Under the pieces are notes generated by a model. It was not told the origin of the DNA. It searched no databases and saw only the letters and a list, made by a program, of their open reading frames with translations. From the NCBI RefSeq assembly GCF_031885415.1, contig NZ_CP116871.1:3472001-3536000 (forward strand): DNA of 64,000 nucleotides, written 5' to 3'. Below, in pieces: positions 20,304-29,105 of the stretch (the stretch's first letter is position 1; each line of letters begins with the position of its first letter). Source of the stretch: Microbacterium forte. GTDB lineage: Bacteria > Actinomycetota > Actinomycetes > Actinomycetales > Microbacteriaceae. The position numbers and the translations under genes were made by a program.

Positions 20304-21278
20304 ATGTCGAGCGACGAGACGCCGAACGTCCCCAGCCCTCGCAACACGCGTGAGGCCGTGCGGGAGAAGGCCCAGAAGGTGCACGCCCAGCAGTCGAGGG
20401 CGCGCGTGATGCGACGGATCATCCTCGGCGCGATCGCCATCGTCGCCGTGGGCGCCATCGGCACCGCCATCACCCTCGCCGTCTCGGCGCAGGTGTCGAA
20501 GCCCCAGCTCACGCCGGGCGGCATGGACGACGACGGCATCCTCGTCTCGGACATCAGTGCGTCCGCGATGTCGGATTCGACCGTCGCACCCCCGAGCCCG
20601 GGAGAGACGGAAGCGGGTGGCGAGGCCACGCCGACCCCGGAGCCCACCACCTCGAGCACGGTCGACATCCACATCTACGTCGATTACCTGTCGCCGGATG
20701 CCGGCGAGTTCGAGCGCGCGAACGCGCGTCAGCTCGTCAACTGGATCTCCGAGGGAGCGGCCACCGTCACCTACCACCCGGTCGCCCTGCTCACCGCGAG
20801 CTCGAACGGCACCAAGTACTCGCTGCGTTCCGCGGCAGCCGCGGCCTGCGTCGCCACGCACTCGCCCGCGCAGTTCTACGCGTTCAACCACGACCTGCTC
20901 GACGATCAGCCAGAGGTGAACACCGACGGCTTCTCGGATGCGCAGCTGGCCGACATCGCCGGCGCAGTCGGCTCGGACAACGTGAAGAGCGTCCGATCGT
21001 GCATCGAGGACCAGGACTACGTCACGTGGGCGAAGGAAGCCACCTCGCGCGCTCTCGAGGGCCCGCTCGTCGGCTCGGACGATCTCGTGCTCACCGCCGC
21101 TCCCATGATCGTCGTGAACGGCGAGGCCTATGTGGGCGCGCTCGACGACCCGAGCGAGTTCTCGCAGTTCGTGCTCACCGTCGCCAGCGACGCCTACTAC
21201 GCCACGGAGACCCCGACGCCGGCCCCGACGCCCACCGAGACCACGGAGCCCGCTCCCTCGGAGACTCCCGCGTCGTAG
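20304..21278 (+). CDS. Membrane-anchored DsbA/thioredoxin-fold protein without the CxxC motif
   Basis: 324 residues from ATG 20304 with GAGGAA upstream. A positively charged cytosolic start is followed by one membrane helix (about 38-62: IILGAIAIVAVGAIGTAITL). Next are a Ser/Thr/Pro linker, a DsbA-like domain beginning VDIHIYVDYLSPDAGEFERA, and a Pro/Thr-rich tail. DsbA proteins have Cys-x-x-Cys where this one reads YLSPDAGEF. The distant cysteines CVATH and SCIED may form a disulfide. The conserved cis-Pro region (TAAPMIVVNGEAYVG) is present. Extracytoplasmic, probably non-oxidoreductase. Confidence 0.83.
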   Translation: MSSDETPNVPSPRNTREAVREKAQKVHAQQSRARVMRRIILGAIAIVAVGAIGTAITLAVSAQVSKPQLTPGGMDDDGILVSDISASAMSDSTVAPPSPGETEAGGEATPTPEPTTSSTVDIHIYVDYLSPDAGEFERANARQLVNWISEGAATVTYHPVALLTASSNGTKYSLRSAAAAACVATHSPAQFYAFNHDLLDDQPEVNTDGFSDAQLADIAGAVGSDNVKSVRSCIEDQDYVTWAKEATSRALEGPLVGSDDLVLTAAPMIVVNGEAYVGALDDPSEFSQFVLTVASDAYYATETPTPAPTPTETTEPAPSETPAS

Positions 21279-21320
21279 TTCGTCGGCCCCCGCCGCCCAT
21301 CGCTAAGCTGGGAGGCGTCC

Positions 21321-21396
21321 GCCGACTTGGCGCAATTGGTAGCGCACCGTACTTGTAATACGGGGGTTGCAGGTTCGAGTCCTGTAGTCGGCACCA
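21321..21396 (+). tRNA. tRNA-Thr (anticodon TGT)
   Basis: A full 76-nt cloverleaf with encoded CCA. The acceptor stem GCCGACT/AGTCGGC is perfect, the anticodon stem is CCGTA/TACGG with loop CTTGTAA (anticodon TGT, codon ACA), and the T-arm is GCAGG-TTCGAGT-CCTGT. TAAGCT at 21303-21308 is a plausible -10. A terminator follows. Confidence 0.97.
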
Positions 21397-21401
21397 GACG
21401 C

Positions 21402-21444
21402 GAAGGCCCGCGTCCCCTTGACAGCACCGGGGACGCGGGCCTTC
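21402..21444 (+). terminator. Terminator after tRNA-Thr
   Basis: A perfect 16-bp stem (21402-21417 with 21429-21444) with an 11-nt loop, followed by TTCGTG, beginning 6 bases after the tRNA. Confidence 0.88.
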
Positions 21445-21496
21445 TTCGTGTCTGGGCGAGGAGCTTTGCCCATGCCTCCGCCTCGCGGCGAGAGGC

Positions 21497-22012
21497 TCAC
21501 CGCAGGCCGTCTTCGCAATCGCTCCCCGGTCGTGCTCTCGACCACAGCTCGTACTCGCCACCGTCGTCCGTGTCGATCAACCATGGAGGGAACTCGACGT
21601 ACCGGTCCATGGCCAGGCCCCACGACGCGTCCGCTCGCGTCGATTCGGGGTCGTCGGCGGGCAGTTCATCCTCTGTCGTCCAGTGCTCCGCCGGATGGTC
21701 CTTCGCCCATTCGTAGATGAGCTGACCTGTGTCGGACCAGTCACGTTCGTTCATGCTCTCGGCGATGTCGGCAGGCATCCGCACGCGTTCCGACGTGCTG
21801 TAGTCGTATGTGCAGGAGTAGGTTCGCCCGTCGTCGCCGACATAGCTCAAGGAGATCGTCACGTCGGTGGTGAGCCACGGCCTCTGGCCTATGACGATCA
21901 CGGCGACGAGGGCCCCGATGACGACCACGGCGGTCGCAGTGAGCGCGATCAGCCATCGCACACCCCGTCGCCTTCGAACGAGTCCGGAAGGCGGCGGAAC
22001 AGAACGAGTCAC
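21497..22012 (-). CDS. Hypothetical single-pass membrane protein
   Basis: 171 residues from GTG 22012, which has AAAGGAA at proper distance; ATG 22063 would add 17 residues without a clear site. After a basic head (GLVRRRRGVRW) there is one membrane helix (about 23-42: LIALTATAVVVIGALVAVIV). A soluble, acidic outer domain follows with two cysteines (YSCTYDYST and SDCEDGLR) and several tryptophans. The layout suggests a secreted-side domain anchored at its N-terminus. I do not recognise the family. Confidence 0.6.
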   Translation of the reverse strand: MTRSVPPPSGLVRRRRGVRWLIALTATAVVVIGALVAVIVIGQRPWLTTDVTISLSYVGDDGRTYSCTYDYSTSERVRMPADIAESMNERDWSDTGQLIYEWAKDHPAEHWTTEDELPADDPESTRADASWGLAMDRYVEFPPWLIDTDDGGEYELWSRARPGSDCEDGLR

Positions 22013-22243
22013 CGGCGGTTCCTTTCCCGTCGCAGGCGTCCAGCTGTGCGGCATGCGCAGCATCCGCAGGTTGCAGCGAGCTGACCCCGCGTGAAGTCAC
22101 CAAGTTACCGCGCCTCACCGGCGAGCGGCGGGTGCACGCCGAGGACGCGCTGCGAGGCGGAGCCGGTGAAGGAGTGCTCCGGGGCGAGTGACACGCGACG
22201 TCACACACGAAATAGTGCGCGGGGGTGACGGGTTGTCCCGAGT

Positions 22244-23197
22244 ATGACTCGTATCGGAAACAGTGATCTTGACGTCTTCCCGCTCTCGCTCGGCGGCAAC
22301 GTATTCGGCTGGACGGCCGATCGCGAGGCATCGTTCGCGGTGCTCGACGCGTTCGTCGACGGGGGTGGCGACTTCATCGACACGGCAGACGGCTACAGCG
22401 CCTGGGTGCCCGGCAACTCAGGCGGCGAGAGCGAGACGATCATCGGCGAGTGGCTCGCGTCTCGCCAGCCGAAGGGCGTCGTCGTCGCGACCAAGGTGAG
22501 CCAGCACCCGGACTACAAGGGCCTCTCGGCGTCGAACGTCCGCCGGGCCGCCGAAGCATCGCTCGCTCGCCTGGGTGTCGACACGATCGACCTCTACTAC
22601 GCGCACTTCGACGATGAGACGGTTCCGCTGGAGGAGACGGTCGCGGCCTTCGGCGAGCTCGTCTCCGACGGTCTCGTGCGCCACGTCGCGGTGTCGAACT
22701 ACACGGCAGAGCGCATCCGCGAGTGGGTCGAGATCGCCCGCCGCACAGGAGTCGCGCTGCCGGTCGCCGTGCAGCCGCACTACAACCTCGTGCACCGGAA
22801 CGACGTCGAGGAGACGATCATCCCGGTGGCCCAGGAGTTCGGCCTCAGCCTCGTGCCCTACTACTCGCTGGCGAGCGGCTTCCTCACCGGCAAGTACCGC
22901 TCGGTCGACGTCGAAGGGCAGACGTCTCCGCGTGCCTCCGGCGCGGCGAAGTACGCGACCGAGGCGGGACTGCGGATCATCGACACCCTCGAGGAGATCG
23001 GTGACGCGCACGGAGCCTCGATCGCTGCGACCTCGCTGGCCTGGCTGCGTGCCCAGCCGACGGTCGCCGCCCCCATCGCGAGCGCCCGCACGGTCGAGCA
23101 GGTTCCCGATCTCCTCGCCGGCGCGCGTCTCGAGCTGACCCCTGACGAGGTCGACGCTCTGAACCGCGTCTCGGAGTGGACCCCGGCGAAGGCCTGA
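22244..23197 (+). CDS. Aldo/keto reductase
   Basis: 317 residues, a TIM-barrel NADPH-dependent oxidoreductase. The catalytic tetrad regions are visible: DTADGYSAW (Asp/Tyr), VVVATKV (Lys) and LYYAHFDD (His). The cofactor region is PIASARTVEQVPDLL near the C-terminus. The sequence GGNVFGWTADREASFAVLDA places it with the AKR11/YajO-like group. No strong ribosome site is seen before ATG 22244. Its terminator is shared with the opposing response-regulator gene. Substrate unknown. Confidence 0.9.
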   Translation: MTRIGNSDLDVFPLSLGGNVFGWTADREASFAVLDAFVDGGGDFIDTADGYSAWVPGNSGGESETIIGEWLASRQPKGVVVATKVSQHPDYKGLSASNVRRAAEASLARLGVDTIDLYYAHFDDETVPLEETVAAFGELVSDGLVRHVAVSNYTAERIREWVEIARRTGVALPVAVQPHYNLVHRNDVEETIIPVAQEFGLSLVPYYSLASGFLTGKYRSVDVEGQTSPRASGAAKYATEAGLRIIDTLEEIGDAHGASIAATSLAWLRAQPTVAAPIASARTVEQVPDLLAGARLELTPDEVDALNRVSEWTPAKA

Positions 23198-23204
23198 GAC
23201 CGCT

Positions 23205-23247
23205 CGCTCTGCCCTCCACCCCGACCTAGGGGCCGGAGGGCAGAGCG
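23205..23247. terminator. Convergent terminator, overlapping the end of the NarL-type regulator gene
   Basis: A 13-bp perfect stem (23205-23217 with 23235-23247) surrounds a 17-nt loop. The right arm lies within the last codons of the regulator gene, whose stop is at 23226, so one hairpin serves both genes. Confidence 0.7.
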
Positions 23248-23921
23248 TCGTCGTCGACGAGACCGAGTCGGTGCGCCAGAATCACCAGGTGGATGCGGTC
23301 GCGGGATCCGAGTTTCGAGAGGATCCTGCCCACATGGGTCTTGACGGTGGACTCGCTGACGAACAGCGCCTGGGCGATCTCCGCGTTCGTGAGCCCGCGC
23401 GCGATCTCGACGAAGACGTCGCGCTCACGGTCGGTGAGCTGCGCCGTGAGATCGTCGGTCGCATGGACCTGTGGTGCGGGCGTCGCACCGAGCGTCGGCG
23501 TCACGTGCTCCAACAGCATCCGCGTGATCCGAGGCGAGAGCGCGGCATCGCCCCTGTGAATGGCACGGATCGCCGCGATCATCTCGTGCCGCTGTGCGTC
23601 CTTCAGGAGGAATCCACTCGCTCCGGCGCGGATCGCACCGAAGGCGTACTCGTCGAGATCGAACGTCGTCAGCACCAGGACGCGGGTCTGCGGGTGCTCG
23701 CGGACGATGGCCGCGGTCGCGGCGATCCCGTCGAGCCCCGGCATCCGGATGTCCATCAGCACCATGTCGGGGCGCAGCTCGGTCGCCTGGGCGATCGCGT
23801 CGTGGCCGTCCGCGGCCTCGCCGACCACGACCATGTCGTCCTCGGCGTCGAGCACCATCCGGAATCCGACGCGGATGAGGGCCTGGTCGTCGACGAGCAG
23901 CAGCCTGATCGGCTCGGTCAT
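23226..23921 (-). CDS. NarL/LuxR-family response regulator
   Basis: 231 residues. The receiver domain has LLLVDDQALIR, phospho-acceptor Asp57 in MVLMDIRMPG, and LLKDAQRHE. The C-terminal LuxR helix-turn-helix is LTDRERDVFVEIARGLTNAE, then VSESTVKTHVGRILSKLG. It overlaps the histidine kinase gene by 4 bp (ATGA), so the two form a pair. An ABC transporter immediately upstream on the same strand is its probable target. Confidence 0.92.
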   Translation of the reverse strand: MTEPIRLLLVDDQALIRVGFRMVLDAEDDMVVVGEAADGHDAIAQATELRPDMVLMDIRMPGLDGIAATAAIVREHPQTRVLVLTTFDLDEYAFGAIRAGASGFLLKDAQRHEMIAAIRAIHRGDAALSPRITRMLLEHVTPTLGATPAPQVHATDDLTAQLTDRERDVFVEIARGLTNAEIAQALFVSESTVKTHVGRILSKLGSRDRIHLVILAHRLGLVDDDALPSGP

Positions 23922-25183
23922 GGTCTGTCCTTCGGGTCGCGGTCTGGCAGATCAGGTGGCGTCGTGGGGAGCTCTGCGCGCAGCATCCACCGCCCGCCGT
24001 CGACGGGTTCGGAGACGATGGTTCCGCCCGAGTGCGCTGCGCGCTCGGCGAGACCGCGCAGGCCGAACCCCGATGAGCCGACAGGGCCGGTGACGCCGTC
24101 GTTCACGATCTCGATGGTCACCGCATCCGGGGCGTGCACGAGTCGGACCTCGATCGACGTCGCCGCGGGTGCGTGCCTCATGGCGTTCGTCACGCCCTCC
24201 TGCGCGATGCGCCCGACGGCGTGTGCCAGAGCGGGGGAGAGCGAGGCGGCCCCGGTGACCGAGAGCGACACCGGAAAGCCGGCTCGCTGTGCCGCAGCGA
24301 CCGTCTCCTGCGGGGGCGTCGGCTCGAGCGGAGCGAGGGGCAGCGGCGAATCGTCGTCCCGGAGGACGCCGAGCATCGCACGCATCTCGGTGAGTGCGCT
24401 GCGAGCCGTCTCTGCGGCCGAGGACGCCGCCGCTCGTGCCTGGCCCGGATCCGGGGTGGCAGCCGCTCCCTCGGACAGTGCGACGATCACGGTGAGCGAG
24501 TGGGAGACGATGTCGTGCATCTCGCGGGCGATGCGGGCGCGCTCGCCGGCCGCGGCCAGCTGCGCCTGCTGATCGCGTTCGACGAGCAGCTGACGGGAGC
24601 GGTCGATCACGGCAGCGAGGTAGCGCTTGCGTCCACCCACGTTCACGCCGACGAGAGTGCCGATCAGCCCGAGGACGAGCGACATCACGACGGCGTTCGC
24701 GGCGACCTGCAGAGTGATGACGCCGGTGAGCGTGAGCAGTCCGCCGAGCGCGGCGAGCGACCCGAGGGCGATGCCGAATCCCGTCCATGCGGCCCGCGAG
24801 GATCGGTAGACCGCGAGCGAGTAACAGGTGACCAGCAGCAGCGGCGAGCCGATCGGCTGCAGTGCGAAGAGGAACCCGGCTTCGAGTGCGAAGGACGCGA
24901 CGAACGGCACGAGCGGCCGTCGACGCCTCCACAGGAGCGTGGCGCAGGCTGCGACGACGGACGCGGGCACCAGGATCGCGACGCCGATGGCGAGGGGCAT
25001 CGGAAGGTCGCGGGTGATGACACCGGCCGGCACGAGCGAGAGCAACAGGCACACGAGGGTGATCAGGACATCGGCGAACACCGGATGCCGCGCCCAGAAA
25101 CGGCGCAGAACGCCCGGGGGACGCGGCAGCCGCAGCCCCTCGTCCTCGCGGACTGAGGTGCTGTGGCTGCGCGTGCGGGTCAC
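23918..25183 (-). CDS. Sensor histidine kinase (HisKA_3, NarX/DesK-like)
   Basis: 421 residues from GTG 25183. About five or six membrane helices occupy residues 38-180, with almost no outside domain, so it likely senses the membrane or a partner protein. The dimerisation helix holds the phosphorylated His in ARIAREMHDIVSHSLTVIV. The ATPase part has EGVTNAMRHAP (N box) and GFGLRGLAERA (G box). Such intramembrane kinases often pair with ABC exporters, matching the genes just upstream. Confidence 0.9.
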   Translation of the reverse strand: MTRTRSHSTSVREDEGLRLPRPPGVLRRFWARHPVFADVLITLVCLLLSLVPAGVITRDLPMPLAIGVAILVPASVVAACATLLWRRRRPLVPFVASFALEAGFLFALQPIGSPLLLVTCYSLAVYRSSRAAWTGFGIALGSLAALGGLLTLTGVITLQVAANAVVMSLVLGLIGTLVGVNVGGRKRYLAAVIDRSRQLLVERDQQAQLAAAGERARIAREMHDIVSHSLTVIVALSEGAAATPDPGQARAAASSAAETARSALTEMRAMLGVLRDDDSPLPLAPLEPTPPQETVAAAQRAGFPVSLSVTGAASLSPALAHAVGRIAQEGVTNAMRHAPAATSIEVRLVHAPDAVTIEIVNDGVTGPVGSSGFGLRGLAERAAHSGGTIVSEPVDGGRWMLRAELPTTPPDLPDRDPKDRP

Positions 25184-25225
25184 CGGGCGACTCTACGCGG
25201 GTTCATCGATCTCGCGATCTCGCGG

Positions 25226-26035
25226 TCACGCATCGCGCGTGCGGAGCACGGCCCAGGCGCCGAGCATGCCCGCGGCGACCCAGGCTGCCAGCGTGAGGTA
25301 GGCGACCGGAGCCTCGAGCGCAGCGCCCTCGGGGAGGATCGCGCTCTGGGCTGCGGCCACCGGGAGGTAGCCCGCGGCGTCCATGACCCAGGCCCAGGCC
25401 TCGCCGGCGACGGCGAAGAAGCTCGCGACGATCGGCAGCACGAACAGCAGGCCGACCGTCGCGGCGATCGCTCCGGCGCCCGAGCGCAGGATGAACCCGA
25501 ACGCCACCCCGATCAGGGCGAACACCGCCATGGCGAGCGACGAGACCACGATGGGCAGGAACGATGCTGCGGGGTCGCCCCGGTCGATGCCCTGATCCCG
25601 CGAGGCGACGACCGCGGAGACCGCCACGGCCGCCGCCAGGAAGATGACCAGCGACGACACGAACATGAACAGGCCGACCACGACCGCCTTGGCGCCCAGC
25701 ACCGATCCGCGCTTCGGGTTGGCCGCGAGCGTCGAACGGATCATCCCGGTCGAGTACTCGCCCGTCACGGAGATCGCGCCGAGGATGCCGGCGAGCAGCA
25801 TCGTGAACTGGATCGGCATGACGACGGCCTGGATGGGCTCGAAGCCCGGCATGTCGATCGCCTGCGCGATGAGCACGGCGATGCCGATCGTGAGAATCGC
25901 CGCGATGCCGATCGACCACCAGGTCGAACGGAGCGTGGCCAGCTTGATCCACTCGCCGCGCACAGCGCGGATGAACGTGAGCCGGCGATCGGTGTCGACA
26001 TGCTGACGGCGGAGGGGAGGAGCCTGGACGGTCAT
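25226..26035 (-). CDS. ABC-2 type transporter permease
   Basis: 269 residues from ATG 26035, which overlaps the ATPase stop (ATGA). After a soluble start (RGEWIKLATLRSTWWSIG) there are about six membrane helices, with the conserved exporter segment GEYSTGMIRSTLAANPKR between the second and third. This is the short half-size permease that pairs with the adjacent ATPase, for example to export antibiotics or lipids. It is 42 bp upstream of the kinase gene; the four genes are probably one operon. Confidence 0.9.
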   Translation of the reverse strand: MTVQAPPLRRQHVDTDRRLTFIRAVRGEWIKLATLRSTWWSIGIAAILTIGIAVLIAQAIDMPGFEPIQAVVMPIQFTMLLAGILGAISVTGEYSTGMIRSTLAANPKRGSVLGAKAVVVGLFMFVSSLVIFLAAAVAVSAVVASRDQGIDRGDPAASFLPIVVSSLAMAVFALIGVAFGFILRSGAGAIAATVGLLFVLPIVASFFAVAGEAWAWVMDAAGYLPVAAAQSAILPEGAALEAPVAYLTLAAWVAAGMLGAWAVLRTRDA

Positions 26036-26943
26036 GAGATCTCCTTCGTCCGGTACTCGACCGAGTCGCCGGTGAGGGCGAGGTAGGCGTCTTCGAGCGA
26101 TCCGGTGGTCGGGGTGAGTTCGTGCAGGGGGATGCCGCGCTCTGCGGCGAGGTCGCCGATGCGCGACGCGGGGAGGCCGACGATGTCGATCAGATCGGGG
26201 GCGGAGCTCACGATCTCGACGGACGGGCCGCCCACTGCGGCAGCCAGGTCGGCGGCTCGAGGCGTGCGAACACGCACGGTGTTGGTCGTCCAGGCCCGCA
26301 CGAGCTCCTCGAGCGGGGCGTCGGCGAGCACCTTTCCCCGGCCCATCACGATCACGTGATCGGCGGTCTGCGCCATCTCGCTCATCAGGTGGCTCGAGAG
26401 CAGCACGGTGCGTCCCTCGGACGCCGCGTGACGCACGAACTGGCGCACCCACCGCACGCCCTCGGGGTCGAGGCCGTTGACCGGCTCATCGAGGATCAGA
26501 GTGTGCGGGTCGCCGAGCAGGGCGGAGGCGATTCCGAGCCGCTGCCCCATGCCGAGCGAGAACTTGCCCGCGCGCTTGCGGGCCACGGGGCCGATGCCCG
26601 CGAGGTCGATGACCTCGTCGACGCGGGATGCGGGGATGCCGTGGGTCGCCGCCATCGCACGCAGGTGATTGCGCGCGGTGCGGCCGGTGCGCACGGCCTT
26701 GGCATCGAGCAGCACTCCCACCTCGGTGAGCGGGGCGCGGAGCTTGCGGTATTCCCGTCCGCCGACGGTGGCGATGCCCGAGGTCGGCCGGTCGAGGCCG
26801 ACGATCATGCGCATCGTCGTGGACTTGCCCGCGCCGTTGGGCCCGAGAAACCCCGTGACCGTGCCCGGCTGCACCGTGAACGACACGTCCTGGACGGCTG
26901 TCTTGTCTCCGAATCTCTTCGTGAGGCCTTCTGCTGTGATCAT
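26032..26943 (-). CDS. ABC transporter ATP-binding protein (DrrA/CcmA type)
   Basis: 303 residues from ATG 26943 (MITAEGLTKRFGDKTAV); an in-frame start at 26964 is less likely because TAGCGT ends 7 nt before 26943. Walker A is GFLGPNGAGKSTT, the signature is FSLGMGQRLGIASALLGDP (LSLGM-type variant), Walker B is TLILDEPVNGLDPEG, and the switch His is in LLSSHLMSEMA. The C-terminal extension matches drug-export ATPases. It partners the permease. Confidence 0.92.
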   Translation of the reverse strand: MITAEGLTKRFGDKTAVQDVSFTVQPGTVTGFLGPNGAGKSTTMRMIVGLDRPTSGIATVGGREYRKLRAPLTEVGVLLDAKAVRTGRTARNHLRAMAATHGIPASRVDEVIDLAGIGPVARKRAGKFSLGMGQRLGIASALLGDPHTLILDEPVNGLDPEGVRWVRQFVRHAASEGRTVLLSSHLMSEMAQTADHVIVMGRGKVLADAPLEELVRAWTTNTVRVRTPRAADLAAAVGGPSVEIVSSAPDLIDIVGLPASRIGDLAAERGIPLHELTPTTGSLEDAYLALTGDSVEYRTKEIS

Positions 26944-27047
26944 GTGTACGACGCTATCGACCACCCCATCGCCCCCGCGTCCTCCCTGAGTACCGTTCCA
27001 CGGATGTCCGGAGTCATTCTCTCGGCGGATGCCGTGGCCCGGCCGCC

Positions 27048-27431
27048 TCAGCCGGCAGGGCGCCCGAACAGGTCAGGGTCGATCGGCCGCTGCGCTCGGG
27101 GGAGCTTCTCGACCACCAGTCGGTACGACTCGGTGACGAGTTCGGTCACCAGCTCCTCGTCGAGCGATGCCCCTGGCATCAGGGTGATCCAGTGCTTCTT
27201 GTTCATGTGGTAGCCGGGCACGATGTCGGCGAACGTCTCTCGCAACGCGACGGAGTCCTCGGGGTGGGACTTGAGCGTCACGCGCCCGGTGCCGTCGAGA
27301 GGGATCAGCAGGAAGACACGCCCTCGCACCTTGTAGACGTCCCACTCGGGGCCGAACGGGTTGTCGCGCTCCGCACCGGGAAGCTCTTCGGCGCGCGCAG
27401 CGGCGGCGGCGCCCAATTGGGTCGAGTCCAT
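27048..27431 (-). CDS. MmcQ/YjbR family protein
   Basis: 127 residues from ATG 27431, two bases after the SRAP stop. It contains the family's CyaY-like fold segments DVYKVRGRVFLLIPL, VTLKSHPEDSVALRE, and PGYHMNKKHWITLMPG. Members are small DNA-binding-type proteins of unresolved role. Tight spacing suggests co-expression with the SRAP gene. Confidence 0.83.
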   Translation of the reverse strand: MDSTQLGAAAAARAEELPGAERDNPFGPEWDVYKVRGRVFLLIPLDGTGRVTLKSHPEDSVALRETFADIVPGYHMNKKHWITLMPGASLDEELVTELVTESYRLVVEKLPRAQRPIDPDLFGRPAG

Positions 27432-27433
27432 GC

Positions 27434-28087
27434 TCAGAACAGCCGATCGGCGCCCTTGTCGTCGGCGCGGGGCGCGGCCTGAACGCGCTCGTCGATCGCG
27501 GCCGCGGCGAGCAGGGCCTCGTCGATGATCTCCTTCGTGGGCTCGGCGGTCAGCCAGTCGTCGCTCAGCCCCGCGGGGATCAGCAGCGGCATCCGATCGT
27601 GGATGCCGGCGAGGTGAGGGGGAGCCGGGCGCATCACGATCGAGTAGCAGGTGAAGGACTCGCCATCGGCGGTGCGCCCCCGCTGGGTGACGGCGGCCAT
27701 TCCGAAGAGCGCACCGTCGTCGACGACGAACTCGTGCCAGACGCGCTCGGGCTTCTTCATCTCGTACCAGCTCGTCGCCGGCACGAGAGCACGGGTCTTC
27801 AATCCGCCGGGGCGCTCCTGCAGGCGCTCGGATCGGGTGTTGATCGACGGGAACTTCGAGGGCTCCCCGCCGATCAGGAACCCCCACCAGGCGGGTTCGA
27901 GCACGGGCTCGGCCTCGGGCTGCACCACGATCGGGTTGAGGTTGCGCAGATTCTTGCCTGTGGGGCGCACGGTCTCACGCGCGTTCTGCTCGGCCCAGCC
28001 ACGCAGACCCTCGAGCACCGCCTCGTCGGCGGCGGCCAGGAGCTCGGTGTCGGTGAACCGGGGGTCAAGTCCGTAACTCGCGCACAT
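27434..28087 (-). CDS. SRAP-domain DNA-protein crosslink protein (YedK/HMCES family)
   Basis: 217 residues. After removal of Met, Cys2 becomes the N-terminal nucleophile that crosslinks abasic sites in single-stranded DNA. Other active-site elements are present: the Asn in SINTRSER, the Glu in TSWYEMKKP and the His in AGIHDRMP. It shields abasic sites at replication forks. TACCCT (28094-28099) ends 6 nt before the ATG, implying a leaderless transcript, and there is no ribosome site. Confidence 0.93.
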   Translation of the reverse strand: MCASYGLDPRFTDTELLAAADEAVLEGLRGWAEQNARETVRPTGKNLRNLNPIVVQPEAEPVLEPAWWGFLIGGEPSKFPSINTRSERLQERPGGLKTRALVPATSWYEMKKPERVWHEFVVDDGALFGMAAVTQRGRTADGESFTCYSIVMRPAPPHLAGIHDRMPLLIPAGLSDDWLTAEPTKEIIDEALLAAAAIDERVQAAPRADDKGADRLF

Positions 28088-28093
28088 GCCGTC

Positions 28094-28099
28094 AGGGTA
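28094..28099 (-). promoter_or_regulatory. -10 box for leaderless SRAP gene
   Basis: On the minus strand TACCCT, six nucleotides, then ATG 28087. No Shine-Dalgarno sequence is present. Confidence 0.55.
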
Positions 28100-28150
28100 C
28101 GCCCGGCCGCCGACATCGTGCGCACGGCGAGATGGCGATCAGCTCTCGGT

Positions 28151-28156
28151 TAGGGT
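28151..28156 (+). promoter_or_regulatory. -10 box for leaderless DMT transporter gene
   Basis: TAGGGT, six nucleotides, then GTG 28163. Confidence 0.5.
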
Positions 28157-28162
28157 CGACAG

Positions 28163-29104
28163 GTGACCCAGGCCCGTCGACTGTCTCCGCCCCTCGCGCT
28201 CGGCGGAGCAGTGGCGATCGGCGTCATGACGGCCATCCAGGCGCGCATCAACGGCGTGCTGGGCGTCGAGGTCGGCAACGGCATCGTGGCCGGCCTCATC
28301 TCCTTCTCCGTAGGGCTCGCGGCCCTTGCGGTGGTGATCGTCTGCATTCCCTCCGCGCGTCGAGGCGTCGGACGTCTGCTCGGCGGCATCCGCGATCGGA
28401 CGATCCCGTTCTGGATGCTGCTCGGCGGTGCCTGCGGTGCACTCACCGTCTCCACTCAGGGCATCACGGCCGGGGTGCTCGGCGTCTCGCTGTTCACGGT
28501 CGGAGTCGTCGCAGGACAGACCCTGCACGGGCTCGTGCTCGACCGCATCGGGTTCGGTCCCGCCGGGGTCGTCGCGATCACGCCGGGGCGCGTGCTGGGC
28601 GGAGCGCTCGCGCTCGCCGCGGTCGGCATCTCGCTGAGCGGCGATGTCCTGGCCACGGCACCGCTCTGGATGCTCCTCCTGCCGTTCGCGGCAGGCGTCG
28701 GCATCGCCTGGCAGGCTGCGACCAACGGCCGTCTGTCGCAGCGCGTGCGCTCGCCCCTCGCGGCGACGTTCATGAGCTTCATCGCCGGCACCATCGCGCT
28801 GCTGGTCGCCGCCGGCATCAGCATCGCGGTGCGGGGCGCACCAGACGCGCCGCCGACCGAGCCGTGGCTGTACCTCGGTGGATTCCTCGGCGCCGCGTAC
28901 ATCCTGCTCGGCGCTTTCATCGTCGCGCAGACAGGGGTGCTGCTGATGGGGCTCGGGTCGGTGCTGGGCCAGCTCGCGACCTCGGTGATCATCGACCTGA
29001 TCTGGCCGGCCGCGGCGGGCCCCGCACCCTGGCAGATCATCGGGATGGTGGTCGTCGCCGTGGCATCCGTCGCCGTCGCGCTGCCCCGCAGCAGACGGAA
29101 CTGA
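28163..29104 (+). CDS. DMT-superfamily transporter, YdcZ/DUF606 type
   Basis: 313 residues, about ten membrane helices in two homologous halves of the DUF606 type. Each half begins with a similar motif: GVMTAIQARINGVLGVEVGN in the first and GIAWQAATNGRLSQRVRSPL in the second. Single-domain versions work as pairs; this one is a fusion. The transported molecule is not known. It starts at GTG 28163, six nucleotides after a TAGGGT -10, and its stop is one base from the stop of the opposing nitroreductase-like gene. Confidence 0.88.
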   Translation: MTQARRLSPPLALGGAVAIGVMTAIQARINGVLGVEVGNGIVAGLISFSVGLAALAVVIVCIPSARRGVGRLLGGIRDRTIPFWMLLGGACGALTVSTQGITAGVLGVSLFTVGVVAGQTLHGLVLDRIGFGPAGVVAITPGRVLGGALALAAVGISLSGDVLATAPLWMLLLPFAAGVGIAWQAATNGRLSQRVRSPLAATFMSFIAGTIALLVAAGISIAVRGAPDAPPTEPWLYLGGFLGAAYILLGAFIVAQTGVLLMGLGSVLGQLATSVIIDLIWPAAAGPAPWQIIGMVVVAVASVAVALPRSRRN

Positions 29105-29105
29105 C

